The position numbers and the translations under genes are program-made. Shown in pieces: positions 57,191 to 64,000 of a stretch of DNA of 64,000 nucleotides. Source of the stretch: PALSA-607 sp963737705 (GTDB taxonomy: Bacteria; Actinomycetota; Actinomycetes; Acidothermales; Acidothermaceae); contig CAVTTP010000003.1 in assembly GCA_963737705.1 (NCBI GenBank), positions 1 through 64,000 on the forward strand, read 5' to 3'. The notes beneath the pieces were generated by a model. It was not told the origin of the DNA and did not search any database. It was given only the letters and a program-made list of their open reading frames with translations. Numbering within the stretch: the first letter of the stretch is position 1; each line of letters opens with the position of its first letter.

Positions 57191-58570
57191 ATGGGTGGCA
57201 TGGCCGACACGCTGACAAGACCGGGAAAGGGTGGTCAACCGCCACGCGAGCCGGGCCGATCAGCGGCACCGGCGAGGCCAACGAGATCGACCGGGACGAC
57301 CAAACCCACCAGGCCAGCGAGACCCACGAACCCGCGCCCACCAGCGGCGAGACGACGGCCGAAGCGTCCGCCGCAGCCGCGCCCGGTGGTCATCGTCGGA
57401 GTTGCCGTAGCGCTATGGACGACCGTCCTCGGCCTTGCTTGCCTCGTCAGCCTCACCCTTGCCGCGTGGGTCACCGCGACCCGTCACGGCAACGCCGTCC
57501 GCCCGGCTCTGGCGACTGCCCTGCAGGCGTGGTTACTGGCGAACCACGCGAGCCTGGCGATCGCCGGGAGTTCGATGGCGATCGTCCCTCTCGGACTCAC
57601 CATCGGTCTTGGTGCGCTCCTTGTAAGGGGCGGCCGCCAAGCCGCCCGACTGTCGAGTGGCCAAGACCTATTTGACTGCATCGCGGCCGCGTTCGCGGTC
57701 GCCCTCCCGTACGCCGTTATCGCGGCGCTACTGACGAAGCCCGCCCAGCTAGGTCAGGTCAAACCGCAGCCGCTGCAGGCACTCGCAGGTGGATTCACGC
57801 TCGCCCTCGTGTGCGCGTTCGTCGGCGCATTGCGCGAAACCGGTCAACGGGCGGTCGTACTCGCGCGGTTGCCGCGCACTGTCCGACGGGTCGTGCGCGC
57901 TGGGCTCGCGTCGACCGCCGTCATCGTCGGCTTCGGCGCCGCCATCGTTGGTGCAGGTCTTGTGCTCCATGCCGGACGTGCGTCGACGGTGATGAGCAAT
58001 CTGGACGGCGGGTTGTCGGCGTCGTTGCTCATGGCCGCGGTGTCGGTGGCTTACCTGCCCAACGTCGCGATCTGGGGAAGTGCGCTGTCGGTCGGGCCTG
58101 GGTTCGCCGTTGGAGCCAAGACGTCCGTCACCCTCGGTGCGGTTCATCTCGGTGCCGTGCCTGCAGTTCCGCTCCTTGCGGCCCTGCCGGCCAACGGCGC
58201 ACCGCCCACGTTCGCCAGGCTCGCAGTCCTCGCGCCGATCGGCGCCGGGTTGCTCGCCGGCTGGCTTCTTGCGCGCGCTGCGCCCAACTATGACGGTCCG
58301 TGGTGGGAACGGCAGCGCCTGACCGACGCAGCGTGGGGTCTGGCAGCCGGCGGCGTTGCCGGGGTGTCGATGGGGATCTTGGCCTGGCTGTCCGGGGGGT
58401 CCGTGGGTCCCGGCCGGATGGCGCAAGTCGGACCATCTGCGCTGCATGTAGCGATCGCCGTCACGTTCGAGGTCGGGGCGCTTGCCGCCGCGACAACGTG
58501 GTTACTCGGGTGGCGCCGGGAACGGTCGGTCACGGCCGTCGAAGGGACGGCGGACGCCGAGACCGTCTGA
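57191..58570 (+). CDS. DUF6350 family membrane protein
   Basis: 459 residues with a basic, Pro-rich cytosolic N-terminus (about 1-65) and about ten hydrophobic helices. It matches the DUF6350 family found between sucCD and purN in actinobacteria; its mycobacterial member has been described as a cell-division-related membrane protein. Start uncertain: ATG 57191 or ATG 57200. No enzyme motif is seen. Confidence 0.85.
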   Translation: MGGMADTLTRPGKGGQPPREPGRSAAPARPTRSTGTTKPTRPARPTNPRPPAARRRPKRPPQPRPVVIVGVAVALWTTVLGLACLVSLTLAAWVTATRHGNAVRPALATALQAWLLANHASLAIAGSSMAIVPLGLTIGLGALLVRGGRQAARLSSGQDLFDCIAAAFAVALPYAVIAALLTKPAQLGQVKPQPLQALAGGFTLALVCAFVGALRETGQRAVVLARLPRTVRRVVRAGLASTAVIVGFGAAIVGAGLVLHAGRASTVMSNLDGGLSASLLMAAVSVAYLPNVAIWGSALSVGPGFAVGAKTSVTLGAVHLGAVPAVPLLAALPANGAPPTFARLAVLAPIGAGLLAGWLLARAAPNYDGPWWERQRLTDAAWGLAAGGVAGVSMGILAWLSGGSVGPGRMAQVGPSALHVAIAVTFEVGALAAATTWLLGWRRERSVTAVEGTADAETV

Positions 58571-58615
58571 CCCGCCGGATATCGTGGCGCGCGTCCGCAT
58601 CTGAAGGAGGCCGCG

Positions 58616-59239
58616 CTGAGCGTCGCAGTCGCGACCCCGTTGCGGGTGGCCGTCCTCGTGTCGGGGACGGGTACCAACCTGCAGGCTTTGCTGGACGCGT
58701 GTGCCGTCGACGCTTACGGCGCACGGGTCGTCGTTGTCGGCGCCGACCGACGAAACACGATCGCGATCGATCGGGCCCAGCAGGTCGGCGTCCCGACGTT
58801 TGTCCTTGCGGTTTCGGACTTCGCAGACCGAGCAGCATGGGACGACGCATTGGCTGAGGCGGTCGCTGAACATTCGCCTGATCTGGTGGTGCTGGCCGGC
58901 TTCATGAAGCTTGTCGGCAAGGCGTTCATGGCCAGGTTCAGCGAGCGCATCGTGAACACGCACCCGGCGTTATCGCCATCGTTTCCCGGCATGTATGCCG
59001 TGCGCGAGGCGCTCGACTATGGCGTGCGCGTGACTGGCTGCACTTTGTTCTTCGTCGACGAGGGCATCGACACCGGGCCGATCTTGGCCCAACGAAGCGT
59101 CGAGGTGCTCGAAGGCGACGATGAGTCAACACTGCACGAACGCATCAAAATCGTCGAGCGCGAATTGCTGGTCGACACTGTCGGCGCGATGGCCCGCGAG
59201 GGCTGGACCGTCACCGGAAGAAAGGTCAGCATTCCTTGA
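58616..59239 (+). CDS. purN: Phosphoribosylglycinamide formyltransferase
   Basis: Transfers the formyl group from 10-formyl-THF to GAR in purine synthesis. 207 residues if started at CTG 58616. Formyltransferase fold: VAVLVSGTGTNLQALLDA, the catalytic Asn-His-Asp set in IVNTHPALSPSFPG and VDEGIDTGPILAQ. The CTG lies 5 nt after AAGGAGG and gives the N-terminus LSVAVATPLRVAV; the alternative TTG at 58640 has no ribosome-binding site. Its stop overlaps the TTG start of purH by 4 bp. Confidence 0.95.
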   Translation: MSVAVATPLRVAVLVSGTGTNLQALLDACAVDAYGARVVVVGADRRNTIAIDRAQQVGVPTFVLAVSDFADRAAWDDALAEAVAEHSPDLVVLAGFMKLVGKAFMARFSERIVNTHPALSPSFPGMYAVREALDYGVRVTGCTLFFVDEGIDTGPILAQRSVEVLEGDDESTLHERIKIVERELLVDTVGAMAREGWTVTGRKVSIP

Positions 59240-60813
59240 GTACCGACGCAGCTGAGGGCCGTCGCCCCATCAAGAGGGCGCTCGTCAGCGTCTATGACAA
59301 GACGAGCCTGGTCGAGCTCGGGCAAGGGCTTGCGAGCGCGGGTGTGGAGATCGTCTCGACGGGCACGACCGCGGCCGTGCTGACCGAGGCAGGTATCCCC
59401 GTCATCAAGGTCGAGGAGCTGACCGGCTTTCCGGAAACGCTCGAGGGGCGGGTCAAGACCCTGCACCCGAAGGTGCACGCGGGCTTGCTCGCCGACACTC
59501 GTAAGCCGGAGCACCTGCGCCAGCTCGAGGAGCTCGGGATTGAGGCCTTTGATCTCGTTGTCTCCAACCTGTATCCGTTTCGCGAAACCGCTGCTCGCGG
59601 TGGGGAGCCTGACGCGGTGATCGAGCAGATCGACATCGGCGGGCCGTCGATGGTTCGCGCGGCGGCGAAGAACCACCCTTCAGTCGCTGTCGTCGTCTCG
59701 CCGGCGCGGTACTCCGACCTGCTCGACGCAGTGCACGAGGGCGGCTTCACTCTCGAGGAGCGGAAGGCGCTCGCCGTCGATGCGTTCGTGCACACCGCGT
59801 CGTACGACATCGCGGTCGCATCGTGGCTCGGCAACACCTACGCACCGACCGACGGCGGCAGCGGGTTCCCCGAGTGGTTCGGAGCGAGCTGGCATCGGGC
59901 CGAGGTGTTGCGCTACGGCGAGAATCCGCATCAGCGAGCCGCCTTGTACCGCGCCGACCACGGTGCGCGGGGTCTGGCGCAGGCGCGGGTGCTGCACGGC
60001 AAGGCGATGTCGTACAACAACTACGTCGACACCGATGCTGCGCGCCGGGCCGCGTATGACTTCACCGAGCCGTGCGTGGCCATCATCAAGCACGCGAATC
60101 CGTGCGGGATCGCGCTCGGCGCAGACATTGCCGAAGCTCACCGCAAGGCGAACGCGTGCGATCCGGCGTCGGCGTACGGCGGGGTGATCGCCACCAACCG
60201 GCACGTCAACCTTGCGCTCGCTGAACAGATCGCCGAGATCTTCACCGAGGTCGTATGCGCGCCGGGGTTCGACGACGACGCGCTTGACCTGCTGACCACC
60301 AGGAAGAACCTGCGACTGCTCGATTGCGCGGGGATGCATCCGGGCCGCACCTTCGAGACGCGCCAGATCAGCGGCGGCATGCTGATGCAAAGCGTCGACG
60401 ACATCGAATCGGACGGCGACGACTCGGCGAATTGGGTTCTGCAGGCCGGCTCACCAGCTGATACGGCCACGCTTGCCGACCTCGACTTCGCCTGGCGCGC
60501 GTCGCGGTCGGTGAAGTCGAACGCGATTCTGCTCGCATCGGACCGGGCGACTGTCGGCGTCGGTATGGGCCAGGTCAATCGGGTCGACGCGGCACGCCTC
60601 GCGGTCTGGCGGGCGGGCGATCGGGCAGTCGGTTCGGTCGCTGCATCCGATGCGTACTTCCCGTTCGCCGACGGCCTCGAGTTGCTCATCGATGCGGGCG
60701 TGCGCGCCGTCGTAGAGCCCGGCGGCTCGATTCGCGACGCTCAAGTCATCGCGGCCGCCGAAGCCGCCGGGATCACGCTGTACTTCACCGGCACCCGCCA
60801 CTTCTTCCACTAA
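59236..60813 (+). CDS. purH: AICAR formyltransferase/IMP cyclohydrolase
   Basis: Bifunctional enzyme for the last two steps of IMP synthesis. 525 residues. MGS-like cyclohydrolase domain at the N-terminus (ALVSVYDKTSLVELGQGL, VSTGTTAAVLTEAG) and AICAR transformylase domain with LRYGENPHQRAALY, KAMSYNNYVDTDAA, KHANPCGIALG and RSVKSNAILLASD. TTG start coupled to purN. Together with guaB/guaA it makes the region rich in purine genes. Confidence 0.97.
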   Translation: MSTDAAEGRRPIKRALVSVYDKTSLVELGQGLASAGVEIVSTGTTAAVLTEAGIPVIKVEELTGFPETLEGRVKTLHPKVHAGLLADTRKPEHLRQLEELGIEAFDLVVSNLYPFRETAARGGEPDAVIEQIDIGGPSMVRAAAKNHPSVAVVVSPARYSDLLDAVHEGGFTLEERKALAVDAFVHTASYDIAVASWLGNTYAPTDGGSGFPEWFGASWHRAEVLRYGENPHQRAALYRADHGARGLAQARVLHGKAMSYNNYVDTDAARRAAYDFTEPCVAIIKHANPCGIALGADIAEAHRKANACDPASAYGGVIATNRHVNLALAEQIAEIFTEVVCAPGFDDDALDLLTTRKNLRLLDCAGMHPGRTFETRQISGGMLMQSVDDIESDGDDSANWVLQAGSPADTATLADLDFAWRASRSVKSNAILLASDRATVGVGMGQVNRVDAARLAVWRAGDRAVGSVAASDAYFPFADGLELLIDAGVRAVVEPGGSIRDAQVIAAAEAAGITLYFTGTRHFFH

Positions 60814-60896
60814 CGCGAGCCACTCGGCGTCCAGCACGAAATCGTGAATATTGAACTCCCCGCAGGGGCGGCGAGTGCACACGCTGTCCGCGGCGG

Positions 60897-61736
60897 TCAC
60901 CTGTTTGCGAAGAACCAGGCATCACTCAGCTCGGCCTGTCCTGTGAGCGGGCCGGCTTGCGATGCACCAAGCTGAACCATCCAGCCGCTGCGGGTCTCGT
61001 CGGGGTCGCCGAACACGAAGCGCCCGTCGCTGCATGCGTAGTTCGGCCGAAGTCCATCGACGTTGTCTTCGGCGCCCTGGGAGAATACGCATTCCGTGCC
61101 GTCATTCAAGACGACCGCCCACGGGTTGGTAAGGGCGTAGCCGGGCCACGACTTCGGGCTCGCCGAAGGCTGCGGGGGCAGCGGCGGCGTGGGCGGTCCG
61201 AGAAGAACGCGGACTGCTTTGGTTGCCGAAGGTGCAGCGACGAACAGGCAGCTGCTTCCTTCCAGGTTCGGGAAACATGGGTCGTAGATCGGACCATCGG
61301 GGCTAATGCAACGCAACGGTTCCAGGTCGTGAGCGACGGCGGTGCATTTAAGCGAAGGTTCGATGGGAGACACCATGGATGAGTCAGTCGAGGTGATCAC
61401 GAGACCTGGGCGGGGCATGTCGTTGACGTACGGCGTGTAAGTCAGGATCTGCGTCGCGTACATGGCTCCGATATGGCCGTCGACCGGCGTCTGAATCGCG
61501 GGCGGGTAGAAGCTCGGCAGTGGCGGCGGCACGGAATGCTCTGCGGACGGCGGCGCCGATGGCTGTTGGGAGTGCTGCACCGAAGGCGGCGCCGAGGGCT
61601 CCGGTGACGCGCCGGGCTGTGTGCGGTGCGTCCCGGCTCCCAGGACCACCACGATCACCGCGGCAGCGGATGCGAGCATGCTGCCGCCGCCCACTAACAG
61701 CCCCCTGCGACGTCGGTTCTCGTTGGCGTCGATCAC
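60897..61736 (-). CDS. Membrane-anchored secreted hypothetical protein
   Basis: 279 residues: basic N-terminus (NENRRRRG), one membrane helix (about 12-32, MLASAAAVIVVVLGAG), a Pro/Ser/Ala-rich linker with PSAPPS repeats (to about 75) and an extracellular part with about six Cys (for example SLKCTAVAHD, LRCISPDG, YDPCFPN, SSCLFV) that likely form disulfides. No family recognised. GTG start behind GAGGGG. Divergent from folD. Confidence 0.82.
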   Translation of the reverse strand: MIDANENRRRRGLLVGGGSMLASAAAVIVVVLGAGTHRTQPGASPEPSAPPSVQHSQQPSAPPSAEHSVPPPLPSFYPPAIQTPVDGHIGAMYATQILTYTPYVNDMPRPGLVITSTDSSMVSPIEPSLKCTAVAHDLEPLRCISPDGPIYDPCFPNLEGSSCLFVAAPSATKAVRVLLGPPTPPLPPQPSASPKSWPGYALTNPWAVVLNDGTECVFSQGAEDNVDGLRPNYACSDGRFVFGDPDETRSGWMVQLGASQAGPLTGQAELSDAWFFANR

Positions 61737-61833
61737 GGTTGCCCCTCGGTTGCGTCGTGCGTCACACAGTAGATGCGGAGCGCGCCCGAAAGGTTGGCAC
61801 CGCAGGCTGCGGCGTCCATGAAAGACTGGCTTT

Positions 61834-62721
61834 GTGACGGCGACGATTCTTGATGGCAAGGTAAACGCGGCGGAGATCAAGGCTGACTTGAAGAACCGCG
61901 TCGCGGCGCTTCGTGATGCGGGCGTCGTGCCGGGGCTCGGAACTGTCTTGGTCGGCGACGATCCGTCGAGCGCTGCGTATGTCGCCGGCAAGCACCGCGA
62001 TTGCGCAGAGGTCGGGATCGCGAGCATCCAACGCGAGCTTCCGGCGTCTGTCTCGCAGGCGGAGGTCGAGGCCGTCGTCGACGAACTGAACGCCGACCCG
62101 AGTTGCACCGGCTACATCGTCCAGCTGCCACTGCCGCGTGGCCTCGACGAGTTCGCCGTGCTCGAGCGGATCGATCCGCGCAAGGACGCCGACGGGCTGC
62201 ACCCGAGCAACCTCGGTCGGCTCGTACTCATGCAGCCGGGTCCGCTGCCGTGCACACCGCGCGCGTGCATCGAGCTCATGCGCCGCTACGACGTCCCGAT
62301 TAACGGCGCCGATGTCGTCGTCGTCGGTCGTGGCGTGACGGTGGGTCGCCCGATCGGGCTGCTACTCACCCGACGCAGCGAGAACGCGACGGTCACGTTG
62401 TGCCATACCGGCACGGTCGATCTCGCGGGTCATGTGCGGCGCGCCGACATCGTTATTGCGGCGACCGGGGTGCCCGGGCTCATCACCGCCGACATGGTGA
62501 AGCCCGGCGCGGCGGTGCTCGATGTGGGCATCACCCGGGTCGTGGGGGACGACGGGAAGAGTCGCTACGTTGGCGACGTCGCCGTCGGTGTCAGCGAGGT
62601 CGCCGGCTGGCTGGCTCCGATGCCCGGGGGCGTCGGGCTCATGACGCGGGCGATGCTGTTGACCAATGTGGTCGAGGCGGCGGAGGCCGCAGCGACGTTT
62701 GCTGGGGCTTACGCCGGTTAG
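61834..62721 (+). CDS. folD: Methylenetetrahydrofolate dehydrogenase/cyclohydrolase
   Basis: Bifunctional folate enzyme making 10-formyl-THF, the donor for purN and purH. 295 residues. Catalytic YVAGKHRDC (Lys) and VQLPLPRGLD; NADP domain with VVVGRGVTVGRPIGLLL and VLDVGITRV; C-terminal PMPGGVGLMTRAML. GTG start. The stop TAG (62719-62721) is also the start of a -10-like element for DUF3017. Confidence 0.97.
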   Translation: MTATILDGKVNAAEIKADLKNRVAALRDAGVVPGLGTVLVGDDPSSAAYVAGKHRDCAEVGIASIQRELPASVSQAEVEAVVDELNADPSCTGYIVQLPLPRGLDEFAVLERIDPRKDADGLHPSNLGRLVLMQPGPLPCTPRACIELMRRYDVPINGADVVVVGRGVTVGRPIGLLLTRRSENATVTLCHTGTVDLAGHVRRADIVIAATGVPGLITADMVKPGAAVLDVGITRVVGDDGKSRYVGDVAVGVSEVAGWLAPMPGGVGLMTRAMLLTNVVEAAEAAATFAGAYAG

Positions 62722-62724
62722 ACT
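62719..62724 (+). promoter_or_regulatory. -10-like TAGACT embedded in the folD stop codon
   Basis: TAGACT includes the folD stop TAG and ends 7 nt before the DUF3017 GTG at 62732, which has no ribosome-binding site. Same hexamer as upstream of pcrA. Confidence 0.5.
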
Positions 62725-62731
62725 TGGCGCC

Positions 62732-63166
62732 GTGACGTCCCCGTCAGCTGAGACCCGGCTTACCGAGCCACTGATCGCTGCGTCCGACGTCGAGGTCGTC
62801 GACGAGGTTCATGTACTAGCTGCGCCAGATGTTGAGGCTGCCCCAGACGAGGCTGCCTCAGACGTTGACGGCGTGCCTGAGGTTGTGGCGATTGAACCGC
62901 AGCAGCGCAGGAGCGTTTTGAGCGAATGGCCGCTGGCGTTGATCATCGGCGGCGTCGCGCTCGGACTAGTCATCATCGGGCTGCACCACTTCCGATGGGG
63001 CAACCTCGTGATCGCGGGTTCGGTGCTTGCCGGCGCGTTCTTTCGCCTCGTGTTGCCGACCAGGCGAGCAGGGCTTCTTGCAATCCGGTCGCGGTTCACC
63101 GACGTGGTGACTATGTCCGCAATGGGTGGATCGTTGATGCTTCTGGCGTTGATCACTAGTACTTAA
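62732..63166 (+). CDS. DUF3017 family membrane protein
   Basis: 144 residues: a polar, acidic N-terminus of about 60 residues and three hydrophobic helices (WPLALIIGGVALGLVIIGLH, then NLVIAGSVLAGAFFRLVLP, and a C-terminal one). Matches the DUF3017 family, regularly found after folD in actinobacteria. GTG at 62732, 10 nt after folD, with a -10-like element in between. Function unknown. Confidence 0.9.
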   Translation: MTSPSAETRLTEPLIAASDVEVVDEVHVLAAPDVEAAPDEAASDVDGVPEVVAIEPQQRRSVLSEWPLALIIGGVALGLVIIGLHHFRWGNLVIAGSVLAGAFFRLVLPTRRAGLLAIRSRFTDVVTMSAMGGSLMLLALITST

Positions 63167-63235
63167 TAGGCCTAACGGGTGATCGCTTCGAATTCGCGGC
63201 TTCAATTACTCCGTTTGCTTGCGGGGCCTCAACAT

Positions 63236-63280
63236 TTCGGCCACGATTCCTGGCAGATGCGCCGGTCGCCCTTGGCCGAA
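63236..63280 (+). promoter_or_regulatory. Structured leader of the secreted propeller-like gene
   Basis: Inverted repeat TTCGGCCA (63236-63243) / TGGCCGAA (63273-63280) with a GC-rich interior, and a direct GCGCCGG repeat around it, 35-80 nt before the ATG at 63315. No known riboswitch is recognised; in particular the c-di-AMP consensus is absent. Confidence 0.35.
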
Positions 63281-63314
63281 GCGCCGGTTATGTCGCCCCC
63301 GGGGGGGAATCGTA

Positions 63315-64000
63315 ATGCGTAAGGGTTTTTCCACCGCTGCAATCGGTTTGTCAGTCTTCGCCATGGTGGCGACAACGGCCGGAGTTCTCACACCGGCCCT
63401 AGCCAGCACCGGCAGCAGCGACTGCACAGCCGTAAATGGTCCTGCCGCGTTGAACGATCTGCCGGCAACTGCTGACTGTGGGGTTGCGGCACCCGCTGCA
63501 GTCTTGCGCGACGAGGCGTTGACCCCGAACTTCGGCACCCAGAAGCCCACCACGCTCATCAGCAGCACCCCCCTCCCGTTTGCGCACACGAACGGGGACA
63601 TCCTCGCGGTCGCTGAGATCAACGGCGCTCCGGGCGAGCTGGCGATCGGCGGCAACTTCAGCTCGGTGACGCAGTCGAACGGCAAGACGGTGGCGACGAA
63701 CGATTTTGCGGTGCTCAACTCCACGACGGGCGACGTCATCTACGCCACGGGCTCAACCACCGCCACTGGTGGCCCTAAGAACAGCGCGTCCAGCGCGGAC
63801 AAGTACGTGCGTTCGTTCACGAGCCTGAACGGCGTCCTCTACGTCGGCGGCGACTTCGACCACTGGAACGGCACCGCCCGTTCGCACGTGGTCGCCCTTG
63901 ACTCCAGCTTCAACGTGACGCCGTGGAACCCAGGCGCGGGCGGCGCGGTGCGTGCGCTCGCAACCGACGGAAGCGCGATCTACATCGCCGGCGAGATTGG
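63315..64000 (+). CDS. Secreted beta-propeller-like protein, N-terminal part (truncated by window edge)
   Basis: Open to the end of the window, about 228 residues. Signal peptide with cleavage after about residue 31 (TTAGVLTPALA). After a short linker, residues about 90-228 show repeated LNGVLYVGGDF, GELAIGGNFSSV and SAIYIAGEI units, each a blade strand pattern G(G/E)(D/N)F seen in secreted beta-propellers such as delta-60/PQQ-like proteins. ATG with a purine-rich GGGGGGGA upstream. The rest of the protein, and thus any enzyme or anchor domain, is outside the window. Confidence 0.85.
   Translation, partial: MRKGFSTAAIGLSVFAMVATTAGVLTPALASTGSSDCTAVNGPAALNDLPATADCGVAAPAAVLRDEALTPNFGTQKPTTLISSTPLPFAHTNGDILAVAEINGAPGELAIGGNFSSVTQSNGKTVATNDFAVLNSTTGDVIYATGSTTATGGPKNSASSADKYVRSFTSLNGVLYVGGDFDHWNGTARSHVVALDSSFNVTPWNPGAGGAVRALATDGSAIYIAGEI

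Noticed and set aside
63170..63314. c-di-AMP (ydaO-type) riboswitch
   Set aside because: GGGGGGAATC near the start is superficially similar, but the conserved AACCCG..CAGCTAACC part is missing.
1..64000. tRNA or rRNA genes, insertion sequences, prophage genes
   Set aside because: Looked for typical signatures (CCA-ended cloverleaf arms, transposase DDE motifs with terminal repeats, phage structural genes) and saw none.

Overview
The window is one continuous, gene-dense, high-GC chromosomal segment from an actinobacterium (class Actinomycetia). The evidence is the set of actinobacterial families (a GroEL1-type chaperonin with a His-rich tail, a BldM-type regulator, DUF5319, GuaB3, Rsm22, DUF6314, DUF2752, DUF6350, DUF3017, PspC-kinase modules), the frequent GTG/TTG starts, and the many genes that begin 6-8 nt after a TANNNT -10 element, as in leaderless actinobacterial transcripts. 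Two housekeeping blocks follow the gene order I recall from Streptomyces and Mycobacterium: groEL - TPR protein - bldM - DUF5319 - guaB - guaB3 - guaA, and pcrA - cobalamin-binding protein - sucC - sucD - membrane protein - DUF6350 - purN - purH - folD - DUF3017. I cannot name a genus.

Layout. 1-8.2 kb: the 3' end of groEL, a TPR-like protein, bldM, DUF5319, guaB, guaB3, then a GAF-GGDEF-EAL c-di-GMP enzyme and a chorismate mutase on the minus strand. 8.3-12.1 kb: a heterodimeric ABC exporter whose two ATPase domains are degenerate in complementary ways. 12-18 kb: a LysR/MFS pair, a membrane protein, guaA and a TMEM175-type channel. 18-24.6 kb: a GntR/FadR-type regulator and an L-fucose-type operon (L-fuconate dehydratase, sugar ABC transporter, mutarotase) behind a good promoter with a palindrome at the expected +1. 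24.7-26.1 kb: an ECF41-like sigma factor divergent from a carboxymuconolactone-decarboxylase-like protein. 26.1-29.4 kb: an accessory patch with a frameshifted MFS gene and small same-strand ORFs, each followed by a copy of a roughly 50-bp repeat. 29.4-41.2 kb: a secreted Kelch/CWB2 protein, assorted enzymes, a Mg2+-type P-ATPase, redox proteins, Rsm22 and a Gfo/Idh oxidoreductase. 41.1-47.1 kb: a PspC/two-component envelope-stress-type module, a DUF5666 protein and a PIG-L deacetylase. 47.1-63.2 kb: pcrA, an ECF sigma factor with its downstream membrane protein, a cobalamin-binding subunit, sucCD, membrane proteins, purNH, folD and DUF3017. The window ends inside a secreted beta-propeller-like gene.

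How the genes work together. guaB/guaA (GMP), purN/purH (IMP) and folD (one-carbon units) form a purine/folate theme, and sucCD is the TCA step. The fucose operon looks like a regulated uptake-plus-catabolism unit that lacks its later enzymes in this window. Regulatory genes are numerous: BldM, LysR, GntR, two ECF sigma factors, one two-component system and one c-di-GMP enzyme.

The points most worth a second look are: stop codons that double as the first three bases of -10 elements for leaderless downstream genes; two genes (Mg2+-ATPase and purN) that appear to start at CTG behind strong Shine-Dalgarno sequences; the cassette-like repeat array; the promoter/operator of the fucose operon; and a helically phased cluster of DnaA-box-like sequences upstream of sucC. 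All functional statements rest on reading the sequence and on family knowledge; no search was run.
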